A DNA stretch of 64,000 nucleotides from Macrobrachium rosenbergii (GCF_040412425.1 NC_089742.1:75295625-75359624), one strand, 5' to 3'. Counted from the stretch's first letter, positions 45,650-58,137 are shown. Notes: a model not told the origin generated them from the letters alone. Made by a program: numbers and translations.

Positions 45650-47860
45650 AATCGCCGCCCCCAACCCCCAGCCAGGCTAGGGCACGCAGTCCAAAGTTAG
45701 GTTTGGTAAAGGTGGCGCCTAGGCCTCTCCACTTCGAATTAAAAGCGTAGCCTAAACATACAGAGTTCCCGTGATGGATAAACTACAGCAGCCCATTTTC
45801 TCAACTGGCTGAAGCCTACAACTCTAATTAAACTGGAATACAGAAAAATCATCGCACGCACCTACAACTCAGTTATTAAAATGAGAAATCTTCAGTGACC
45901 GCATTGTTTGCTTTCCTGGTCACTGGATGACAGCACCTGGGGACAAACAAAACTTTCCTACCTATTCAAGGTACAATTCACTTCCTAATCACATCAAACT
46001 ATGTTACGCAAAATAACTTCACACAAAATTTGTCTTAATTCTCTAAATGAGCGAAAATGGGTGCAAATAATGAGTGAAACTGACCTGTATTCGTTATTTC
46101 GTTGATAAGGCAGACAAAGGTTACGGACTTTGGTATGAGTCACTGTGTTTACACTTTCGCTGACACCACCCTGCCACCTATTGGCGATGCGCGGAACTAA
46201 CAACCCTACCAATTTCATTTAGATATTTCTTGCAAGCACCAGTCTTTGGCAGGTGTTCTTTGATATTTGAGATGTAATAACTTTGGAAAACTAATAACTC
46301 TTGCTTTGCAGATGGCTGATTTGCTTTTAATTCTTTATGCACACAATTCCTTTTGTTTTGTTTTTCTTTGTTTTCTTCTTAAGCAATCGGATCTGAACGA
46401 TTCCAAGTTTCCAACACCCGTTGCAACTATGAATCATCATTTACTTATTATCACGTTATTCTTCATCTTATTTGTAGCAAAATACAGTTTTATACTGTGA
46501 AGATGAAGTTCGCAATACTCCTAAACCTTGTACAGCGCTTGCCAAAGTGGTAAATAAGCTTTTGTTACCAGATTTTGAATAGACTGAGGTTATGTACGAT
46601 GCAGTGGATGGTTCTGAATTTAATTGACGTGCATAAATTCTAATGGTGAAATTTAAAAATGAAAATGTGTAAGCAAAATACCAAAACAGGTACCATAAGA
46701 CAGTGGCCTGGGACTTATATTTCTGATTACTCATAAATGGTGTCCTTGAACACGTGCTGGAAGAGTTCCTATTCAATTAAGTTTCTTTGATGCCAAAATG
46801 TCACAAAGCCACCAGCAAGCCAGAGCACGCTTTCTTGTTGCGCGATGGTAGACCTAATATTCTGTTTCCATAGTTAACTTGTAATATTTTCCGTAAAGCT
46901 CAGACTTTCCTCGCTCCTTTTCTTTGTCTTGTTTTCGTCAGGCCTGGCCTAGAGAGAGACATTATGATTTCTGTCCCATTGGCCTTTGTTCTTTGGGAAG
47001 TGATGGCATGGGTCCCTTCATTTTGGCAAATTGCTTTTTGACTCCACGTACCCTAACCTTGTCTAACAAATATGTATCTCCTTGGTCAAAATACTTTTGA
47101 GGGCCATTTATTTATTTACTGTATGCAGTATTGCTTAATAACTGTTGTTGAGAAACAGCCTAGATATATTGTACTCCTATAATAAGTGTTCCCACTGTTT
47201 AACTGTGTAAATGGCAGTACTGCCAAGGGCGAGGTCAAATGAAGACTCAGTTGCTCCCTGTTCCTGTTCTGTTAGTCTGTTGCAATGGCTGTTAAGAGTT
47301 ACGTATGATTCATACATCCCTTGAATGAAATCAGTGCCTAACTATTACCACCCAGTCTAAAAGAAAGTCTAGAATCGCCATTATTCAGTGCTGTTTGCTT
47401 TCACTTGAAGTTTTAACAGCGATAAGAGAAACAACCCATTCACTAATAAATTCTGAGTTACAATAACACACAGAATACTAATATTAAAAGTTGCCATAAC
47501 TATATAGAATATGAATATCAAAAGACTTTTGTCATATGTTACAAAATTCCAAAAATTGAAACATTGACCAGTTACTATATTTTGTCTTTCTACATCATTC
47601 AAAAATTGCAGCATTATATCTGTCATTGAATTCAATTACAGTCTAGAACGATATGAGCAGTTCCACGAGGTAACAAACTTACCTCCTGCTTTAATTATAT
47701 CAGTGACAGTTTCTGTCAACTCATACTTCAACCATATCGTCTCTATCATTATAAACATGATAGATCGTATCATAAATATGGTTTCAATTTCATGATAATC
47801 TTTGTAATTGTACCTGTCATCATAGCATCTCTCTACTGCTTCAGTCAGCAAGATTGACAT
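45650..47860. other. Noncoding stretch without identifiable features
   Basis: Several short frames, none with a recognisable domain or paired splice sites. Confidence 0.5.
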
Positions 47861-47869
47861 AAAAATTGC

Positions 47870-48345
47870 CATCAGAGTTAGACTTCGTCTCAGTTATTGG
47901 ATATATCCTTAAGACCTTTGGCACTTCTCTGGGATTTTACTGGAGGCCTGTATTTGGAGCAGTCATCTCTCTCATAGCAACTTCCAGTTCAATCTTTCTC
48001 ATGAGATCATCAATTCACGAGTCAATTTCCAGTGATTTACTCTTCTCAGTAATCAGTATAGAGGTCAACATCTCAGGGCAAATCTGCAGTTACCAAATAG
48101 CTTATGCCGAAAAATTTCAAGACCAGCATACCAGCAACCTTGGCATCTCGCTCAGCAATAACTTCATCCCGCAGCTTAGTTTCACTCTTCAATACATATA
48201 TTGCATTTTGCACTTCATTCATTCTTTATTTTATGTATTTATCAAAACAACAAAGACGACAGGGCCCTTTCACTTTTTCATATCATCACTGATGTCATCT
48301 ATAGAAGCACGCATTTCTCACGTTAACAGCCTTCACCGTCGAGAA
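47870..48345 (-). pseudogene. Possible retroelement ORF1-like coiled-coil remnant
   Basis: On the minus strand: MNEVQNAIYVLKSETKLRDE, then VIAERDAKVAG near 48,225-48,130, and after frame changes IDDLMRKIELEVAMREM near 48,015-47,965. Charged heptad-like runs are typical of LINE ORF1 proteins and other coiled coils. The 195-residue open frame on the opposite strand (47,866-48,453) is probably its shadow. There is no decisive motif. Confidence 0.35.
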
Positions 48346-48363
48346 TTTCTCGACGATAACTCA

Positions 48364-48467
48364 GTTTATTGGCTGGCCCTTGTCCGCTGTTCTGGGCCTA
48401 ATGCACCAGGATTAAGTTTATTGGCTGGCCCTTGTCCGCTGTTCTGGGTCTAATGCACCAGGATTAA
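48364..48467. repeat. 52-bp tandem duplication, first of two
   Basis: Units 48,364-48,415 and 48,416-48,467, beginning 'gtttattggctggcccttgt', are identical except for one C/T change. Confidence 0.95.
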
Positions 48468-48537
48468 TAGAGTACTTTTAATCCTGTAATCCACTGTCTA
48501 AAGGAGACTCCGACTCCGAACCAGCACTACAGGTGGT

Positions 48538-48643
48538 GGCTACACAAAACACGGTACATTTTTAAAGTTTTACCCCAAAAATATACTATGGCTACACAAA
48601 ACACGAGTACATTTTTAAAGTTTTACTACAAAAATATACTTTA
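48538..48643. repeat. 52-54-bp tandem duplication, second of two
   Basis: Units 48,538-48,589 and 48,590-48,643, beginning 'ggctacacaaaacacg', differ by a 2-bp insertion and a few substitutions. The sequence is unrelated to the 52-bp pair 70 bp away. Confidence 0.93.
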
Positions 48644-49074
48644 ACACAGAAAAACACCCAAGCTATAGAACTTACGTTACTACAAACTAACCGCAAATAT
48701 ACAACATCGTTACGTTAATGCAAGATTTAGCTGGGTTCTTAACCAAAACACACTGACAATGAACAATGAAAGAAATTCTGGAACACGTGGGAACGGCAAT
48801 CAAGATTCAAAAAGTGACCTCATTTCTGGTACCGATCACTAAAATCGCAACTTGAACAAGCCCACGATGGTTGCGTTACTATTTGACATGATACACATTA
48901 ACGCAAAACAAAGATCGGCGTCGATCAAGTTGGATTAAACAAGGGTACAATTATCTTATGCTTCTAGAACCATCTGGCGAATGGCCGGTTGGTCGGGAAA
49001 GACACACAAAAGGCAAGCCTAACTTGTAAACGTAAGAGACTAGCGTGTTAGATGATGAGTTTCACTTTCATTTT

Positions 49075-51474
49075 GTTTGGTTTTATGTACAGCCCCCAAC
49101 AGGGATAATTCCCTCTCTGGCGGGCCCATGTACGTTTTCAAAATAAGGTGCTTCTTATATTTTATAATTGGCTTTCATTGTTTTCTCGTCAGTATCGTAG
49201 TTCCAATAGGAGAGTCTTTAGTTCCTTTTTAAATCTGCATTCTTCTTCAGGCGGTATTTTGTTGTACTGTCTTGGTGCGCAGTGTACAAATGCTCTCTCG
49301 CCTGACTTACAATTCGGTCTAGGTTCAAATAGCTTCACGTGCAGGTCTGATTACAATATTCATTTTAGGTCTAAAAAAGCTTAAGCAGTGTCTCAGATAT
49401 GTTGGTTCATCATATTTGAGTGCTTTAAAGACTGTAAGTAGTATTTTATATGCTTTTCTAGTTTTTACTGGGAGCCAATGTAGCTCAATTAGTGCTGGGG
49501 TTATTCTATTACGGGAACGTAGTCCTTATATTAACCTGGCTGCTCTGTTTTGTACTCCTTGCAATTTTCTTAGTAGGTAGTTAGGGAGACCGTAGTATAT
49601 AATGTTGCAGTAGTCAAGCCTCGAAAGTATTTGGTTGCAAATTGGTGTTTTCAGAGTATCTTCGTTTAGGTTTTTTCTAATAAATGCAATGTTTCTAATA
49701 TTCTTTTGAAGTGTTCATATTTTCGTAGTGCACTGTCAGATCCAAAAAGCATACTCTCAGTTTGGTCTTCATTAAGTTTCAATTTCTTCGCCGACATCCA
49801 TTTTTGATATCTTTCATTATTGCATCAGTTTTAATAATGATGTCTTCTATCATTTCGACAGGGAAACAGAACCGAGTATCATCAGCATACAGTTATACTT
49901 AACCTTGTGCTTATTTAGAATTCTAGATAATTCAATTGTGTAAATGCCAAATAGCAGTGGACCCAGAACGTTGCCCTGGGGCACTCCTTTCGTTAGGCCT
50001 TTCTTTTCTGACTTCACATTTGATATAACCACTGTAACCTTCCTATTTTATAAGCAGCTTTTGTACCATTTGTGTACGTCATCTTCGACGCCTACTCCTC
50101 TCAGGTCTTCAAGCAGTAGACTGTGGTCAACTGTGTCAAATGCTGCACTTAGGTTAAGCATAACCGGATGCTACATTTTCCATGTGCTATAATTTCTACC
50201 ATATAACATTTATAACTGCACACAATGTAGTTTCTGTTGACTGTTTTTTCTGTATGCTGACTGAACATCAGGTATAATGTTGAGTTGTTTCAAGTGTTTC
50301 CATGTTTGTTTGTGAACTTCCGTTTCTATAAGTTTTGATAAGTAAGATAGATTCGATATTGGTCTATAGAAGCTTAGATTTTCTTTATCATCTTTTCCTT
50401 TATAGACCGGCTTTATGCAAGGAAGCTTTTCACTATTTGGTCAAGATGCCTGTGCTAGACTCATGTTGACAATATCAAAATATAGCTCCAGCAACTAATC
50501 AAACATTTTTGCCTCTTTTTTTATATCACTTATGGGAAACGGGTCATTTTCACAATAGGTGTTTTTTACTTTTCTCGTCGTTTTTTCAAAGTCATTCATA
50601 TGCAGTTCATTATACTTACTGAATTTGCTACTTCTCATTGCGATCACCGGGAGATCAGGAGGGATCCTTACCTAAGCTGTGACAGATCCCTTCAATTTTT
50701 TCTTCAAAGTAGTTCACAAAGTCATCGGCCAGGTTTTAGTAATCACTAGTTATATCAGGTAGAACTATTTCTTTCTTGAGTCCCAATATTCCGGCTAAAT
50801 TGTCATGGATTTTTTGAGGGGATTTTACTCTACGCTAAACATTTTATGGCAATGTATTTTCTTGGTTTCATAATCAAGTCGTTGAAATGATTTCTGGCTG
50901 TTTTATACAGTGACCAATTTTCACTACTTGATTCTGTCGATCTTTTCCATAGATCTTCCATTTTTCTGTTCTTTTTCTTAGCTTCATGTAATTCACTTTT
51001 AAACCATTTGGCATTTTCTTTAACTATTATTTGCCTTGTTACTTCTGGACATTTATCGTTGTAGCTTGACGCCAATATAATTTTGCTATAGAATGTAAGT
51101 CGCCTGTCAAGGTATTCCTCAAATTACACCTGCACTCCTGGCTTGTTTCCCTTATTTTCTTGATGCTCTCAGCAACAAATTCATCAGCTTTAAAGGTAGT
51201 TTTGTTTTTGTAAGTGATAGTTTTTTCAGTGTATAACCTTTCCAGATAGCCTATTTATACTAAATGTAACTGGTTTACGTATTGTGGATATCACGCATTC
51301 AGGCTCAACTTGTATGTCACTCACAATCTCGTTGTTTTTGTTTTGAATCACTAGGTCAATGGTATGGTTCAATAATGAATTTGGTTTTTTCATAATATTT
51401 ACGAGGTCGTGGCTTTCAAGTAACTATAAATTCTTTGAAATATTTGTCATCGTTATCATCCAGATGTAGGTTGA
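49075..51474 (-). mobile_element. L2/CR1-like LINE, copy 2 (5'-truncated, 3' end kept)
   Basis: Collinear with copy 1 from 51,474 down to 49,708, then continuing through the RT thumb and C-terminal region (ERAFVHCAPRQYNKIP near 49,280) into a 3' UTR that ends near 49,075. It starts abruptly inside the endonuclease, after the GDFN region, which is classic 5' truncation. The RT frame is broken in several places, for example around the YADD box, where a deletion shifts KVKYNCMLMIL out of frame. Confidence 0.88.
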
Positions 51475-51800
51475 AAAATGGGACGCTGTAGCATGGCCAA
51501 GAGCGTTCTTTTCAGAAATTTCAAATTTACAATTACGTTACTACAAGAAAGTTTCTTAGTTCCAAAACTCTAGATAACTAAGGGTGCAACGTACAGTGCA
51601 CTTTTCAAGAATAAAAGACATGCAACAAAGGAAATAATATTATAAGGCATTTTCCAAATCAGAACCATCGCGTAATTTCCACACCGTCGTTTCTTGACAC
51701 GCAATCACTACGTTCGCTAATTCTAGCAATATGTAAAACGACTAGATAAGAGGTTTTGGCTGCTAAATCCCAAGGATTTTGTCGATATTCACATTCACGT

Positions 51801-51841
51801 CACTAGGGGATCCAGAAAAATTTCATGGGGGCCCCACCAGT

Positions 51842-51911
<70 letters not shown>

Positions 51912-52105
51912 CAGTATATATATATGTAGATATATATTTACAATAATAGATTTGTATTTTTTACATATTCTATAATAGATTTGTATTTTTTCCATATTCG
52001 TATTTCTCATTTATGTTATCTAAATCTTCAGTATTATTATTCTGTCATTTTTCATGGGTGGGGGCACGTGTCCAGGTGGCACCCCCCTCCCCGGATCCGC
52101 TAGTG
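51801..52105. mobile_element. hAT-type MITE carrying (TA)n, with perfect 8-bp target duplication
   Basis: A 305-bp element with terminal inverted repeats CACTAGGGGATCC and, on the other end read inward, CACTAGCGGATCC (12 of 13). The 8-bp direct repeat ATTCACGT flanks it exactly at 51,793-51,800 and 52,106-52,113. Eight-bp duplications mark hAT-superfamily insertions. A (TA)n tract (51,846-51,930) fills part of the interior. No transposase is encoded. Confidence 0.92.
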
Positions 52106-52113
52106 ATTCACGT

Positions 52114-54660
52114 CCTACCCAGTCTTAACCTTTGCCTTTATGAGATCTACGAGGGGAACAAAGAAATGTCCCCCTCTCACTTGCCGTAATGCAGTTTCAT
52201 TTACACTCGTATTTTATGATGACAGTTTTTTTTTGTATGCACTATACAACTCAGCCACTCTTGCGAAGAACACGAAAAACAGGATTGGTTCTGCTTAAGA
52301 TGAGAGAGTACTCAATAAGCACTCTGCCTCTCACACCCTTTGCAAGTAGCCTTTCTAGAAGCACTTTAACTTTGTTTAATTTATGCCTATTGGAAGAATG
52401 ATTCATTTCAATAGAAGAAAAATAACGATGTCAAGTTCACGGGAGAGCACTCTTAAAGAAAAAACCAAAACTCATCTGGATCTTCATCCAAAAAATCTTT
52501 GGTGCCGACTGCTGCGTGCAAAACAAGGAACAATGTAAATAACATTCTCCTACAGGGAATGTCTCTGTTCTGCTTATGGGAGCTGACGGTAAATATCTAC
52601 ACCTGATATAAATATCGCTGCCTGTCCTGCTTCTCACGGATCGATGTATTGAAGTAGTATATAAAGTGAATCACCTTTTATAGATTTGCAGATACTCAAG
52701 CATTGTGATGAATTTCTAAAAATGCCCTCCTAGCATCAGCTCCTTGTATGTTTTGCCAAATACCGATCTTAAAATATTTGATTGCCCATTCTATGACTAG
52801 TTAAAAAAATTTAGATGCCCGAAAGCATTTCAGCCACGATCTTTTTCTTCAGTTACGATTAGCTTCAGTGGTATTGACTGTAAACATTTACCGGTAGCTC
52901 AAGAAACAAGACGAAGAAGAAGAAGAAGAAAAGGAAGAAGAAGAAGAAGAAAACAGTGTAGGCTATAAAAATTACAGGAAAATCTTTATGCATTCATTGA
53001 TTTCCTGGAGAGATGATTAAAAGTTTGGTTTTTAGGACTATATATACTGTAGGTATCTTGAAATTAAATGTTTAATTCATGATAACAGTACGTATGTGGG
53101 AAACAATAATGTACATGTAATGCTCCTTTAGACCTAACTTTTTCGTCCAAGACAAACTTGACAATGAATGTCGCCTCATACTTATTCAATTAATTTAGTG
53201 TCTTTTAAGGCTAGTCACACCAGACTTAGCCACCTTATAAATTTTGAACCTGTACTGCAATGTTGGCTATCGTTATCGGATTTCCTCTAGTTTCTCTGGA
53301 GATGAAAAACGGCTAGTTATGACCAATGACGGCATTTGGAGTAAGGTCAATGTTTTTAGCTTCACAGATTAGTCCTTCTGGACCTTGGATGCTTTCAGTT
53401 CTTACTTCAGGCATGATTTTTTTTTACCTTGAAAACAAGATGGCGCAGAACGTAGTTAACACACATCTCGTTGCAATTATGTGCTGTTGACGAAAGTGAG
53501 GGAAGACCGTAGCTGCAAGCCATAGTTTTGGATTACTGAATTTTTCCTTGGCGTGGTCACTGGGGCATGCAGATGGAATTCAGGAAAATGAAAACTGTAA
53601 GAAATGATCTCATATTTGATGGTAGCCAATCTTAGGTTCCATTTGTCTCCAAGATTTTGGTTTTGTAACACTTGGACACACTTTTCACCTACAGCTGTCA
53701 ACGAACTTGACGAATTTCATAAAAATTCCCATATTTACAGAAATAACGGTATAATTTTGAAAACACTGGCGTCTTCACCTCACCCTTCTAGAACCTTTCA
53801 CTTAAACCTACCGCTTTTCACGGCATTTTACCCAAACAGACTATTAAAGTTTTGAGTGCTTTCTTTATAAGTTACTAAGCACTGGTATAGGAAGTTTTAT
53901 TTAAAATGCAGCGTAGTCGAATGCTAACCAGAATTTCTAGTTTTCTTTCATATTTCATGATATACGTTATGGATTGCACATTTTTGGAATTTTAGTCTTG
54001 TCACTTACGGCCCAAGCCTTCGTTGTGGTAGGTACGTATTGCACTTAAAATTGCTCTGGTAAAGTTGTGGACAAAAAAATTGAACTCACAGTGTTTCATC
54101 AAGTTTATTTAAGGGTAAGGCCACATAAAACTGACAAGTGTTTATGCTTCTGCATGAAGATAACATGGAATGGAGAACTTAAAAATAAAAAAAAGTCAAC
54201 TTAAGATATGCATCCTTTGCTGATCCAGATTTACAGAAGGAAAACAACGCAAGTAAAACATAAAAGGAGAGAAAACGGAGAGGAGAGGAGAGTGGTTAGA
54301 GCAGTGTTTCTATTAGGCATCTTGAGAAGCATCATGGCCGAATGACTGTGGTTAAGACAACCTGTGAAATGTTATACACCATAATGTATGTCATGCACTG
54401 TATCGTGTGTCATACACCATAATGTAGGCTGGATACATCAGAGGAATTGGGAAATGGTATAATCCGCCAAGAAATAAAGGATATTTTCCATTGCATAAAT
54501 CACAGATGCATTATATTTACACCTTAAAAAGTAAAGTACTGAAGAGAAAGATATGCCATATGCATTTCACCTAAGTCTGTGGTTTCATATGCTCAAAAAT
54601 AGAAATTTGTTGTATTGGGTCAATGTGTTCCACCTGTATAAAACTGGTTCTGATAATGTC
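52114..54660. other. Noncoding stretch with a (GAA)n tract
   Basis: An imperfect (GAA)n lies at about 52,912-52,953. Nothing else recognisable. Confidence 0.55.
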
Positions 54661-54669
54661 ACTACAGAA

Positions 54670-55039
54670 CAGTGATTCTTAAACTGGGGGGCGCGCCCGC
54701 CAGAAGCTTCCAAGGGGGGTGCAAGCAGAGTTGCCAGATGGTGCCTATTATTTTTTTAATTTATGATGCTAATTACAAAATTGCCAGAAACGTTATCACT
54801 GCTTCCATATATTTTCTAATTATTATCTCAAAACATGCCAAAAATTCAAAATAGAAGTCAATTTTAATTTCAAATCTTGTTTATGAATTGCCTTTTATTG
54901 TTATGATAAGTATAATAGCATACAAATAGACAACATATTGTTTATAGATTATAGTTGGCAAAAATTTCAGGGGCAGGGGGCGTGGGATCTATACATAATG
55001 CAGAGGGGGGCGCAAGGCAAAAAAGTTTAAGAACCACTG
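54670..55039. mobile_element. hAT-type MITE with perfect 8-bp target duplication
   Basis: A 370-bp non-autonomous element. It starts CAGTGATTCTTAAACT and ends AGTTTAAGAACCACTG, near-perfect inverted repeats followed inward by G-rich 'ggggggcg' words at both ends. The direct repeat CTACAGAA flanks it at 54,662-54,669 and 55,040-55,047. The CAGTG start and 8-bp duplication identify the hAT superfamily. The interior is AT-rich and noncoding. Confidence 0.95.
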
Positions 55040-55689
55040 CTACAGAATATGATAACATTATCCAGCCAAATACTTATGTGTGTTTGTGTGCGTTGTTTTC
55101 ATACTGTGTAGCAGCCACTACAAGAAAAGTGTGTAGTGGCAAAATGTGATACAAAATGCGTGGTTTACTGATTTAGGTCATGTGACTAAATACTTTTTTT
55201 TCTCAGAATGGTTTATCATGGCATTTTAAATTGCATAATATACAAAAATACGATACAGACTTGCGACATATGTAATGTTGGCGTATGTGTGTTAAGATTT
55301 ACTGGTATACAAGTGTTACAATCACATCATATGAAAATATCAGGACTTGTTTACTCCAGGCTACCTATAAAAAACTGTACCAGTTGCCGCAGGTTTAGTT
55401 TCAAAGGCCACAGGCTTGTTAAGTACCTTATTTACACATATCACTTGAGAGATAGCACCATTATACATATAGTTTTCAACAGTGAAGGACATATTTTTAA
55501 AAGACAACGACCAGTAAGCAAGTAACTGAATTTCACAAAGCACCACTGTGTGACTTCACAGAAGAACTATACATACATCCTGTTCGGTAACCCTCACACG
55601 ATTTACTCATTAGCTTGGGTCTATGTACATGACAAATATCTTCTTCAGTCCAAATGAAATATCACAACACAAGTGATACCAACTTCACA

Positions 55690-55834
55690 AAGAGTCAGTG
55701 TCATAGTGAAACTGCCAACGAGCAATGGTCTCCAGTCCTCATGGGAATACCGCACACGGGGCGCCGGTTCTTACAGGACGTCTTTGGTTGCAGATGCAAA
55801 CGGTTCTGTTGCAAACATTACTTATTCTCCGGCA
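55690..55834 (+). other. Weak candidate exon
   Basis: An open plus-strand stretch (VSVIVKLPTSNGLQSSWEYR, then SLVADANGSVANITYSPAQ) has protein-like composition and could end at the G/GTTATT at 55,835. The donor is weak and no partner exon or family was recognised. Confidence 0.2.
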
Positions 55835-56253
55835 CAGGTTATTAGCCCCATTTTTTTTTTTTTTGCATCTGTTGTCATGAATTACAACTCATCCTACAGA
55901 AACAGCAAAACTTCCAGTTAGAGTTCTTACTGTGAGAGCAGGTTTTACTACACAAAATGGTCATTACACTGAAATAACCAAAGACAAAATATACAACTTT
56001 CTGCTAAACCAACATATCGTTTGGTACAGCAAGAATCAAGTGTCAACTGAAGGCTAGTTGGATTAAAGAAAAAAAAAGTTTTATGAAGGGAAACGTCGGT
56101 GAGTTTCATAATTATTTCAAATATATTTGACCTACAAAATTAGAATCTACTGTGGGAATTTTATTATATTTTGGGATTTTTTTTGTACATATCATGCAAT
56201 CCATGAAAGTGGTGGAGTACCTTTTTTGTATTGCTTGATATTCACTCTTCATG

Positions 56254-56290
56254 AAGAAGAAGAAGAAGAAGAAGAAGAAGAAGAAGAAGG
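56254..56290. repeat. (GAA)n microsatellite
   Basis: About twelve uninterrupted GAA units. Confidence 0.97.
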
Positions 56291-57162
56291 TACTAGATAG
56301 GTCAACAGTCTCATTGTTCATCGTTGTTACTCAAACTTTGAGTGGCATTTGTTCACCACAAGAGCAGAGCATAAATGACATAATCAATAGGTTTACCACG
56401 TGTAAGAATACCTCATTGGCTGCGTAGTCATTCAAGAACTATTCAGTGCCATCAAAGTACACATCGGACTCCAAGATACGAGTACTTACAGTCATTTTTG
56501 CATTTCGTTAGCCTAAAAGAAGTTTTGAGATTTGCTTTTTCGTAAAACCAAGGCACATCATTTGGCACAACAGATCACAATCTTTTAATCATTTTAGCAT
56601 TCAGCGAACACATCTTAAAAGAGAAAAACAACAACAACAACAATAACAACTACAGCAACAACACAGAAACCCAACACTTGTTACAAGCGTTTGGTATTCA
56701 AACGATTAGTTAATCTCCACATACATCTCCTAAGCAATCGGTGGGCCATCTTCTTATTCTACACGATCCTTGGTCACAGACGATGCAAAAAAGCGCGACT
56801 TTTCGCATCTGGTCATAAGCCTCATAAGGCACACTCTTCACCTTCGAAAATTATGCAATGTCAAGAACACTGATTAAGCATACGGATATATCTCATACAA
56901 AAATAAAGTGATTTAGACTTTCATCTATCGTCAGCGCAAACAATCACGACTATTTCTAACTAGGTATTATCAGAAGTTTAGCATCCATTGTTCTTCAGCA
57001 GCACTAAGCTGATGTGAGATCTAACCGAGAGGTGAATAAGAAACGGAATTTGGCTGTCAGTTCAACATCCTTCTCATCCGAAGTTTTTATGAGCCGCCAG
57101 AATGGACCCACTCGCCAACCAGCGTTGCAAGGGCTCTCGCGTCGAAGTCCTTCCACGAGGGC

Positions 57163-57297
57163 TCACATCACTATGTAATCCTTGTAGCCTTTGATGGCCT
57201 TCAGAGACTTCTTGAGTTGCTTGACTAGGTCCATGGGTTGAATGAGGATGGAAATGTCCCTTCCTACAGCGTTCAAGCGATCCGCGATCTCCATGTG
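57163..57297 (-). CDS. PDZ-like protein, last exon
   Basis: The acceptor is tttctctttctag. It encodes HMEIADRLNAVGRDISILIQ, a basic helix, and ends KGYKDYIVM before TGA at 57,165-57,163. An alternative minus-strand frame over the same bases is longer (80 codons) but does not continue the upstream exon. Confidence 0.77.
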   Translation of the reverse strand, partial: HMEIADRLNAVGRDISILIQPMDLVKQLKKSLKAIKGYKDYIVM

Positions 57298-57470
57298 CTA
57301 GAAAGAGAAACAGCATTGCTAGGAAAAGGGTAACGTTACCATGTTTATGTAGTTTTCCTATTCATGTAAAGGTTCTTGATATTAAATCAACGAAAAAAAT
57401 CAATCGAAGATAACGTATACTGCCATTATTACTGATATTCGAAAAGAGTTTAATTATCCTCTACTTCTCT

Positions 57471-57553
<83 letters not shown>

Positions 57554-57703
57554 TTGTTTCCAATTACAAAAACTAAGACTAAGACCAACTCAGAATTATT
57601 ATAGCTAACACAGACGCAGAGAAAAAATAATCTCCTAAAGGTCATATTTGTTAAAAGTACAACGGCTATTTATGTATGTATGTATATATATATATATATA
57701 TAG

Positions 57704-57737
<34 letters not shown>

Positions 57738-57895
57738 ATATACATATATATTGTATATATACAGATATGACAGCTATTATATTATTTTTATATATACATA
57801 CACAGGTGTTAACAGAATGACAGCTGAGTTGGTTTTCTGTGTTTTTGTTATTGCCAACAAGTAGAGTTGAGTCTGAGTTTTTGTAATTGAGAAAC

Positions 57896-57954
<59 letters not shown>

Positions 57955-58137
57955 GCCAGAATTCAGACAAAGGCTTTTGTGGACAGTATCTGAAAGGACT
58001 GAGATTCCTACCTTGAAGAAGAGGTTCAGGGGTCGGTGGTTAATCTCCGTCAGCACCCAGGAACAGAGCGACAGGTTGTCCATAGTTGGCGCTTTTGGCG
58101 GGACTCCGTGCTGAGCTGCCAATCCTCCAGGGACGAT
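57163..58137 (-). CDS. PDZ-like domain protein, last two exons (partial)
   Basis: Exons 58,137-58,012 and 57,297-57,163 (stop TGA) join in phase 0 with AG acceptors and a GTAGGA donor, giving 42 + 44 residues. The first carries a PDZ-type strand (IVPGGLAAQHG), a loop with several Pro, and SWVLTEINHRPLNLFF, which corresponds to the strand with the usual 'G..IL.ING' pattern. The second carries the last helix and strand (MEIADRLNAVGRDISILIQP) and a basic tail LKAIKGYKDYIVM. PDZ domains bind C-terminal peptides of membrane or scaffold proteins. I do not recognise the parent family; upstream exons should lie beyond the window or in unrecognised form. Confidence 0.75.
57473..57950. repeat. (GA)n - (TA)n - (GA)n microsatellites inside the PDZ-gene intron
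   Basis: (GA)n at 57,473-57,550, interrupted (TA)n at about 57,682-57,746, and (GA)n at 57,900-57,950. Together they make up about a quarter of the 714-bp intron between the two PDZ exons. Confidence 0.95.
58012..58137 (-). CDS. PDZ-like protein, penultimate exon
   Basis: A 126-bp exon, phase 0 at both ends. The acceptor is ttttccttgaag and the donor is GTAGGAATC. It encodes the middle of the PDZ fold; the GLGF-type carboxylate-binding loop must be in an earlier exon. Confidence 0.75.

Noticed and set aside
47866..48453. A 195-codon plus-strand frame
   Set aside because: No recognisable domain; its 3' part runs through a 52-bp tandem duplication, and the opposite strand has better coding character (charged coiled-coil-like segments).
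57074..57316. An 80-codon minus-strand frame over the last PDZ exon
   Set aside because: It is out of frame with the upstream PDZ exon and has no domain; the shorter frame continues the PDZ fold and has a proper acceptor.
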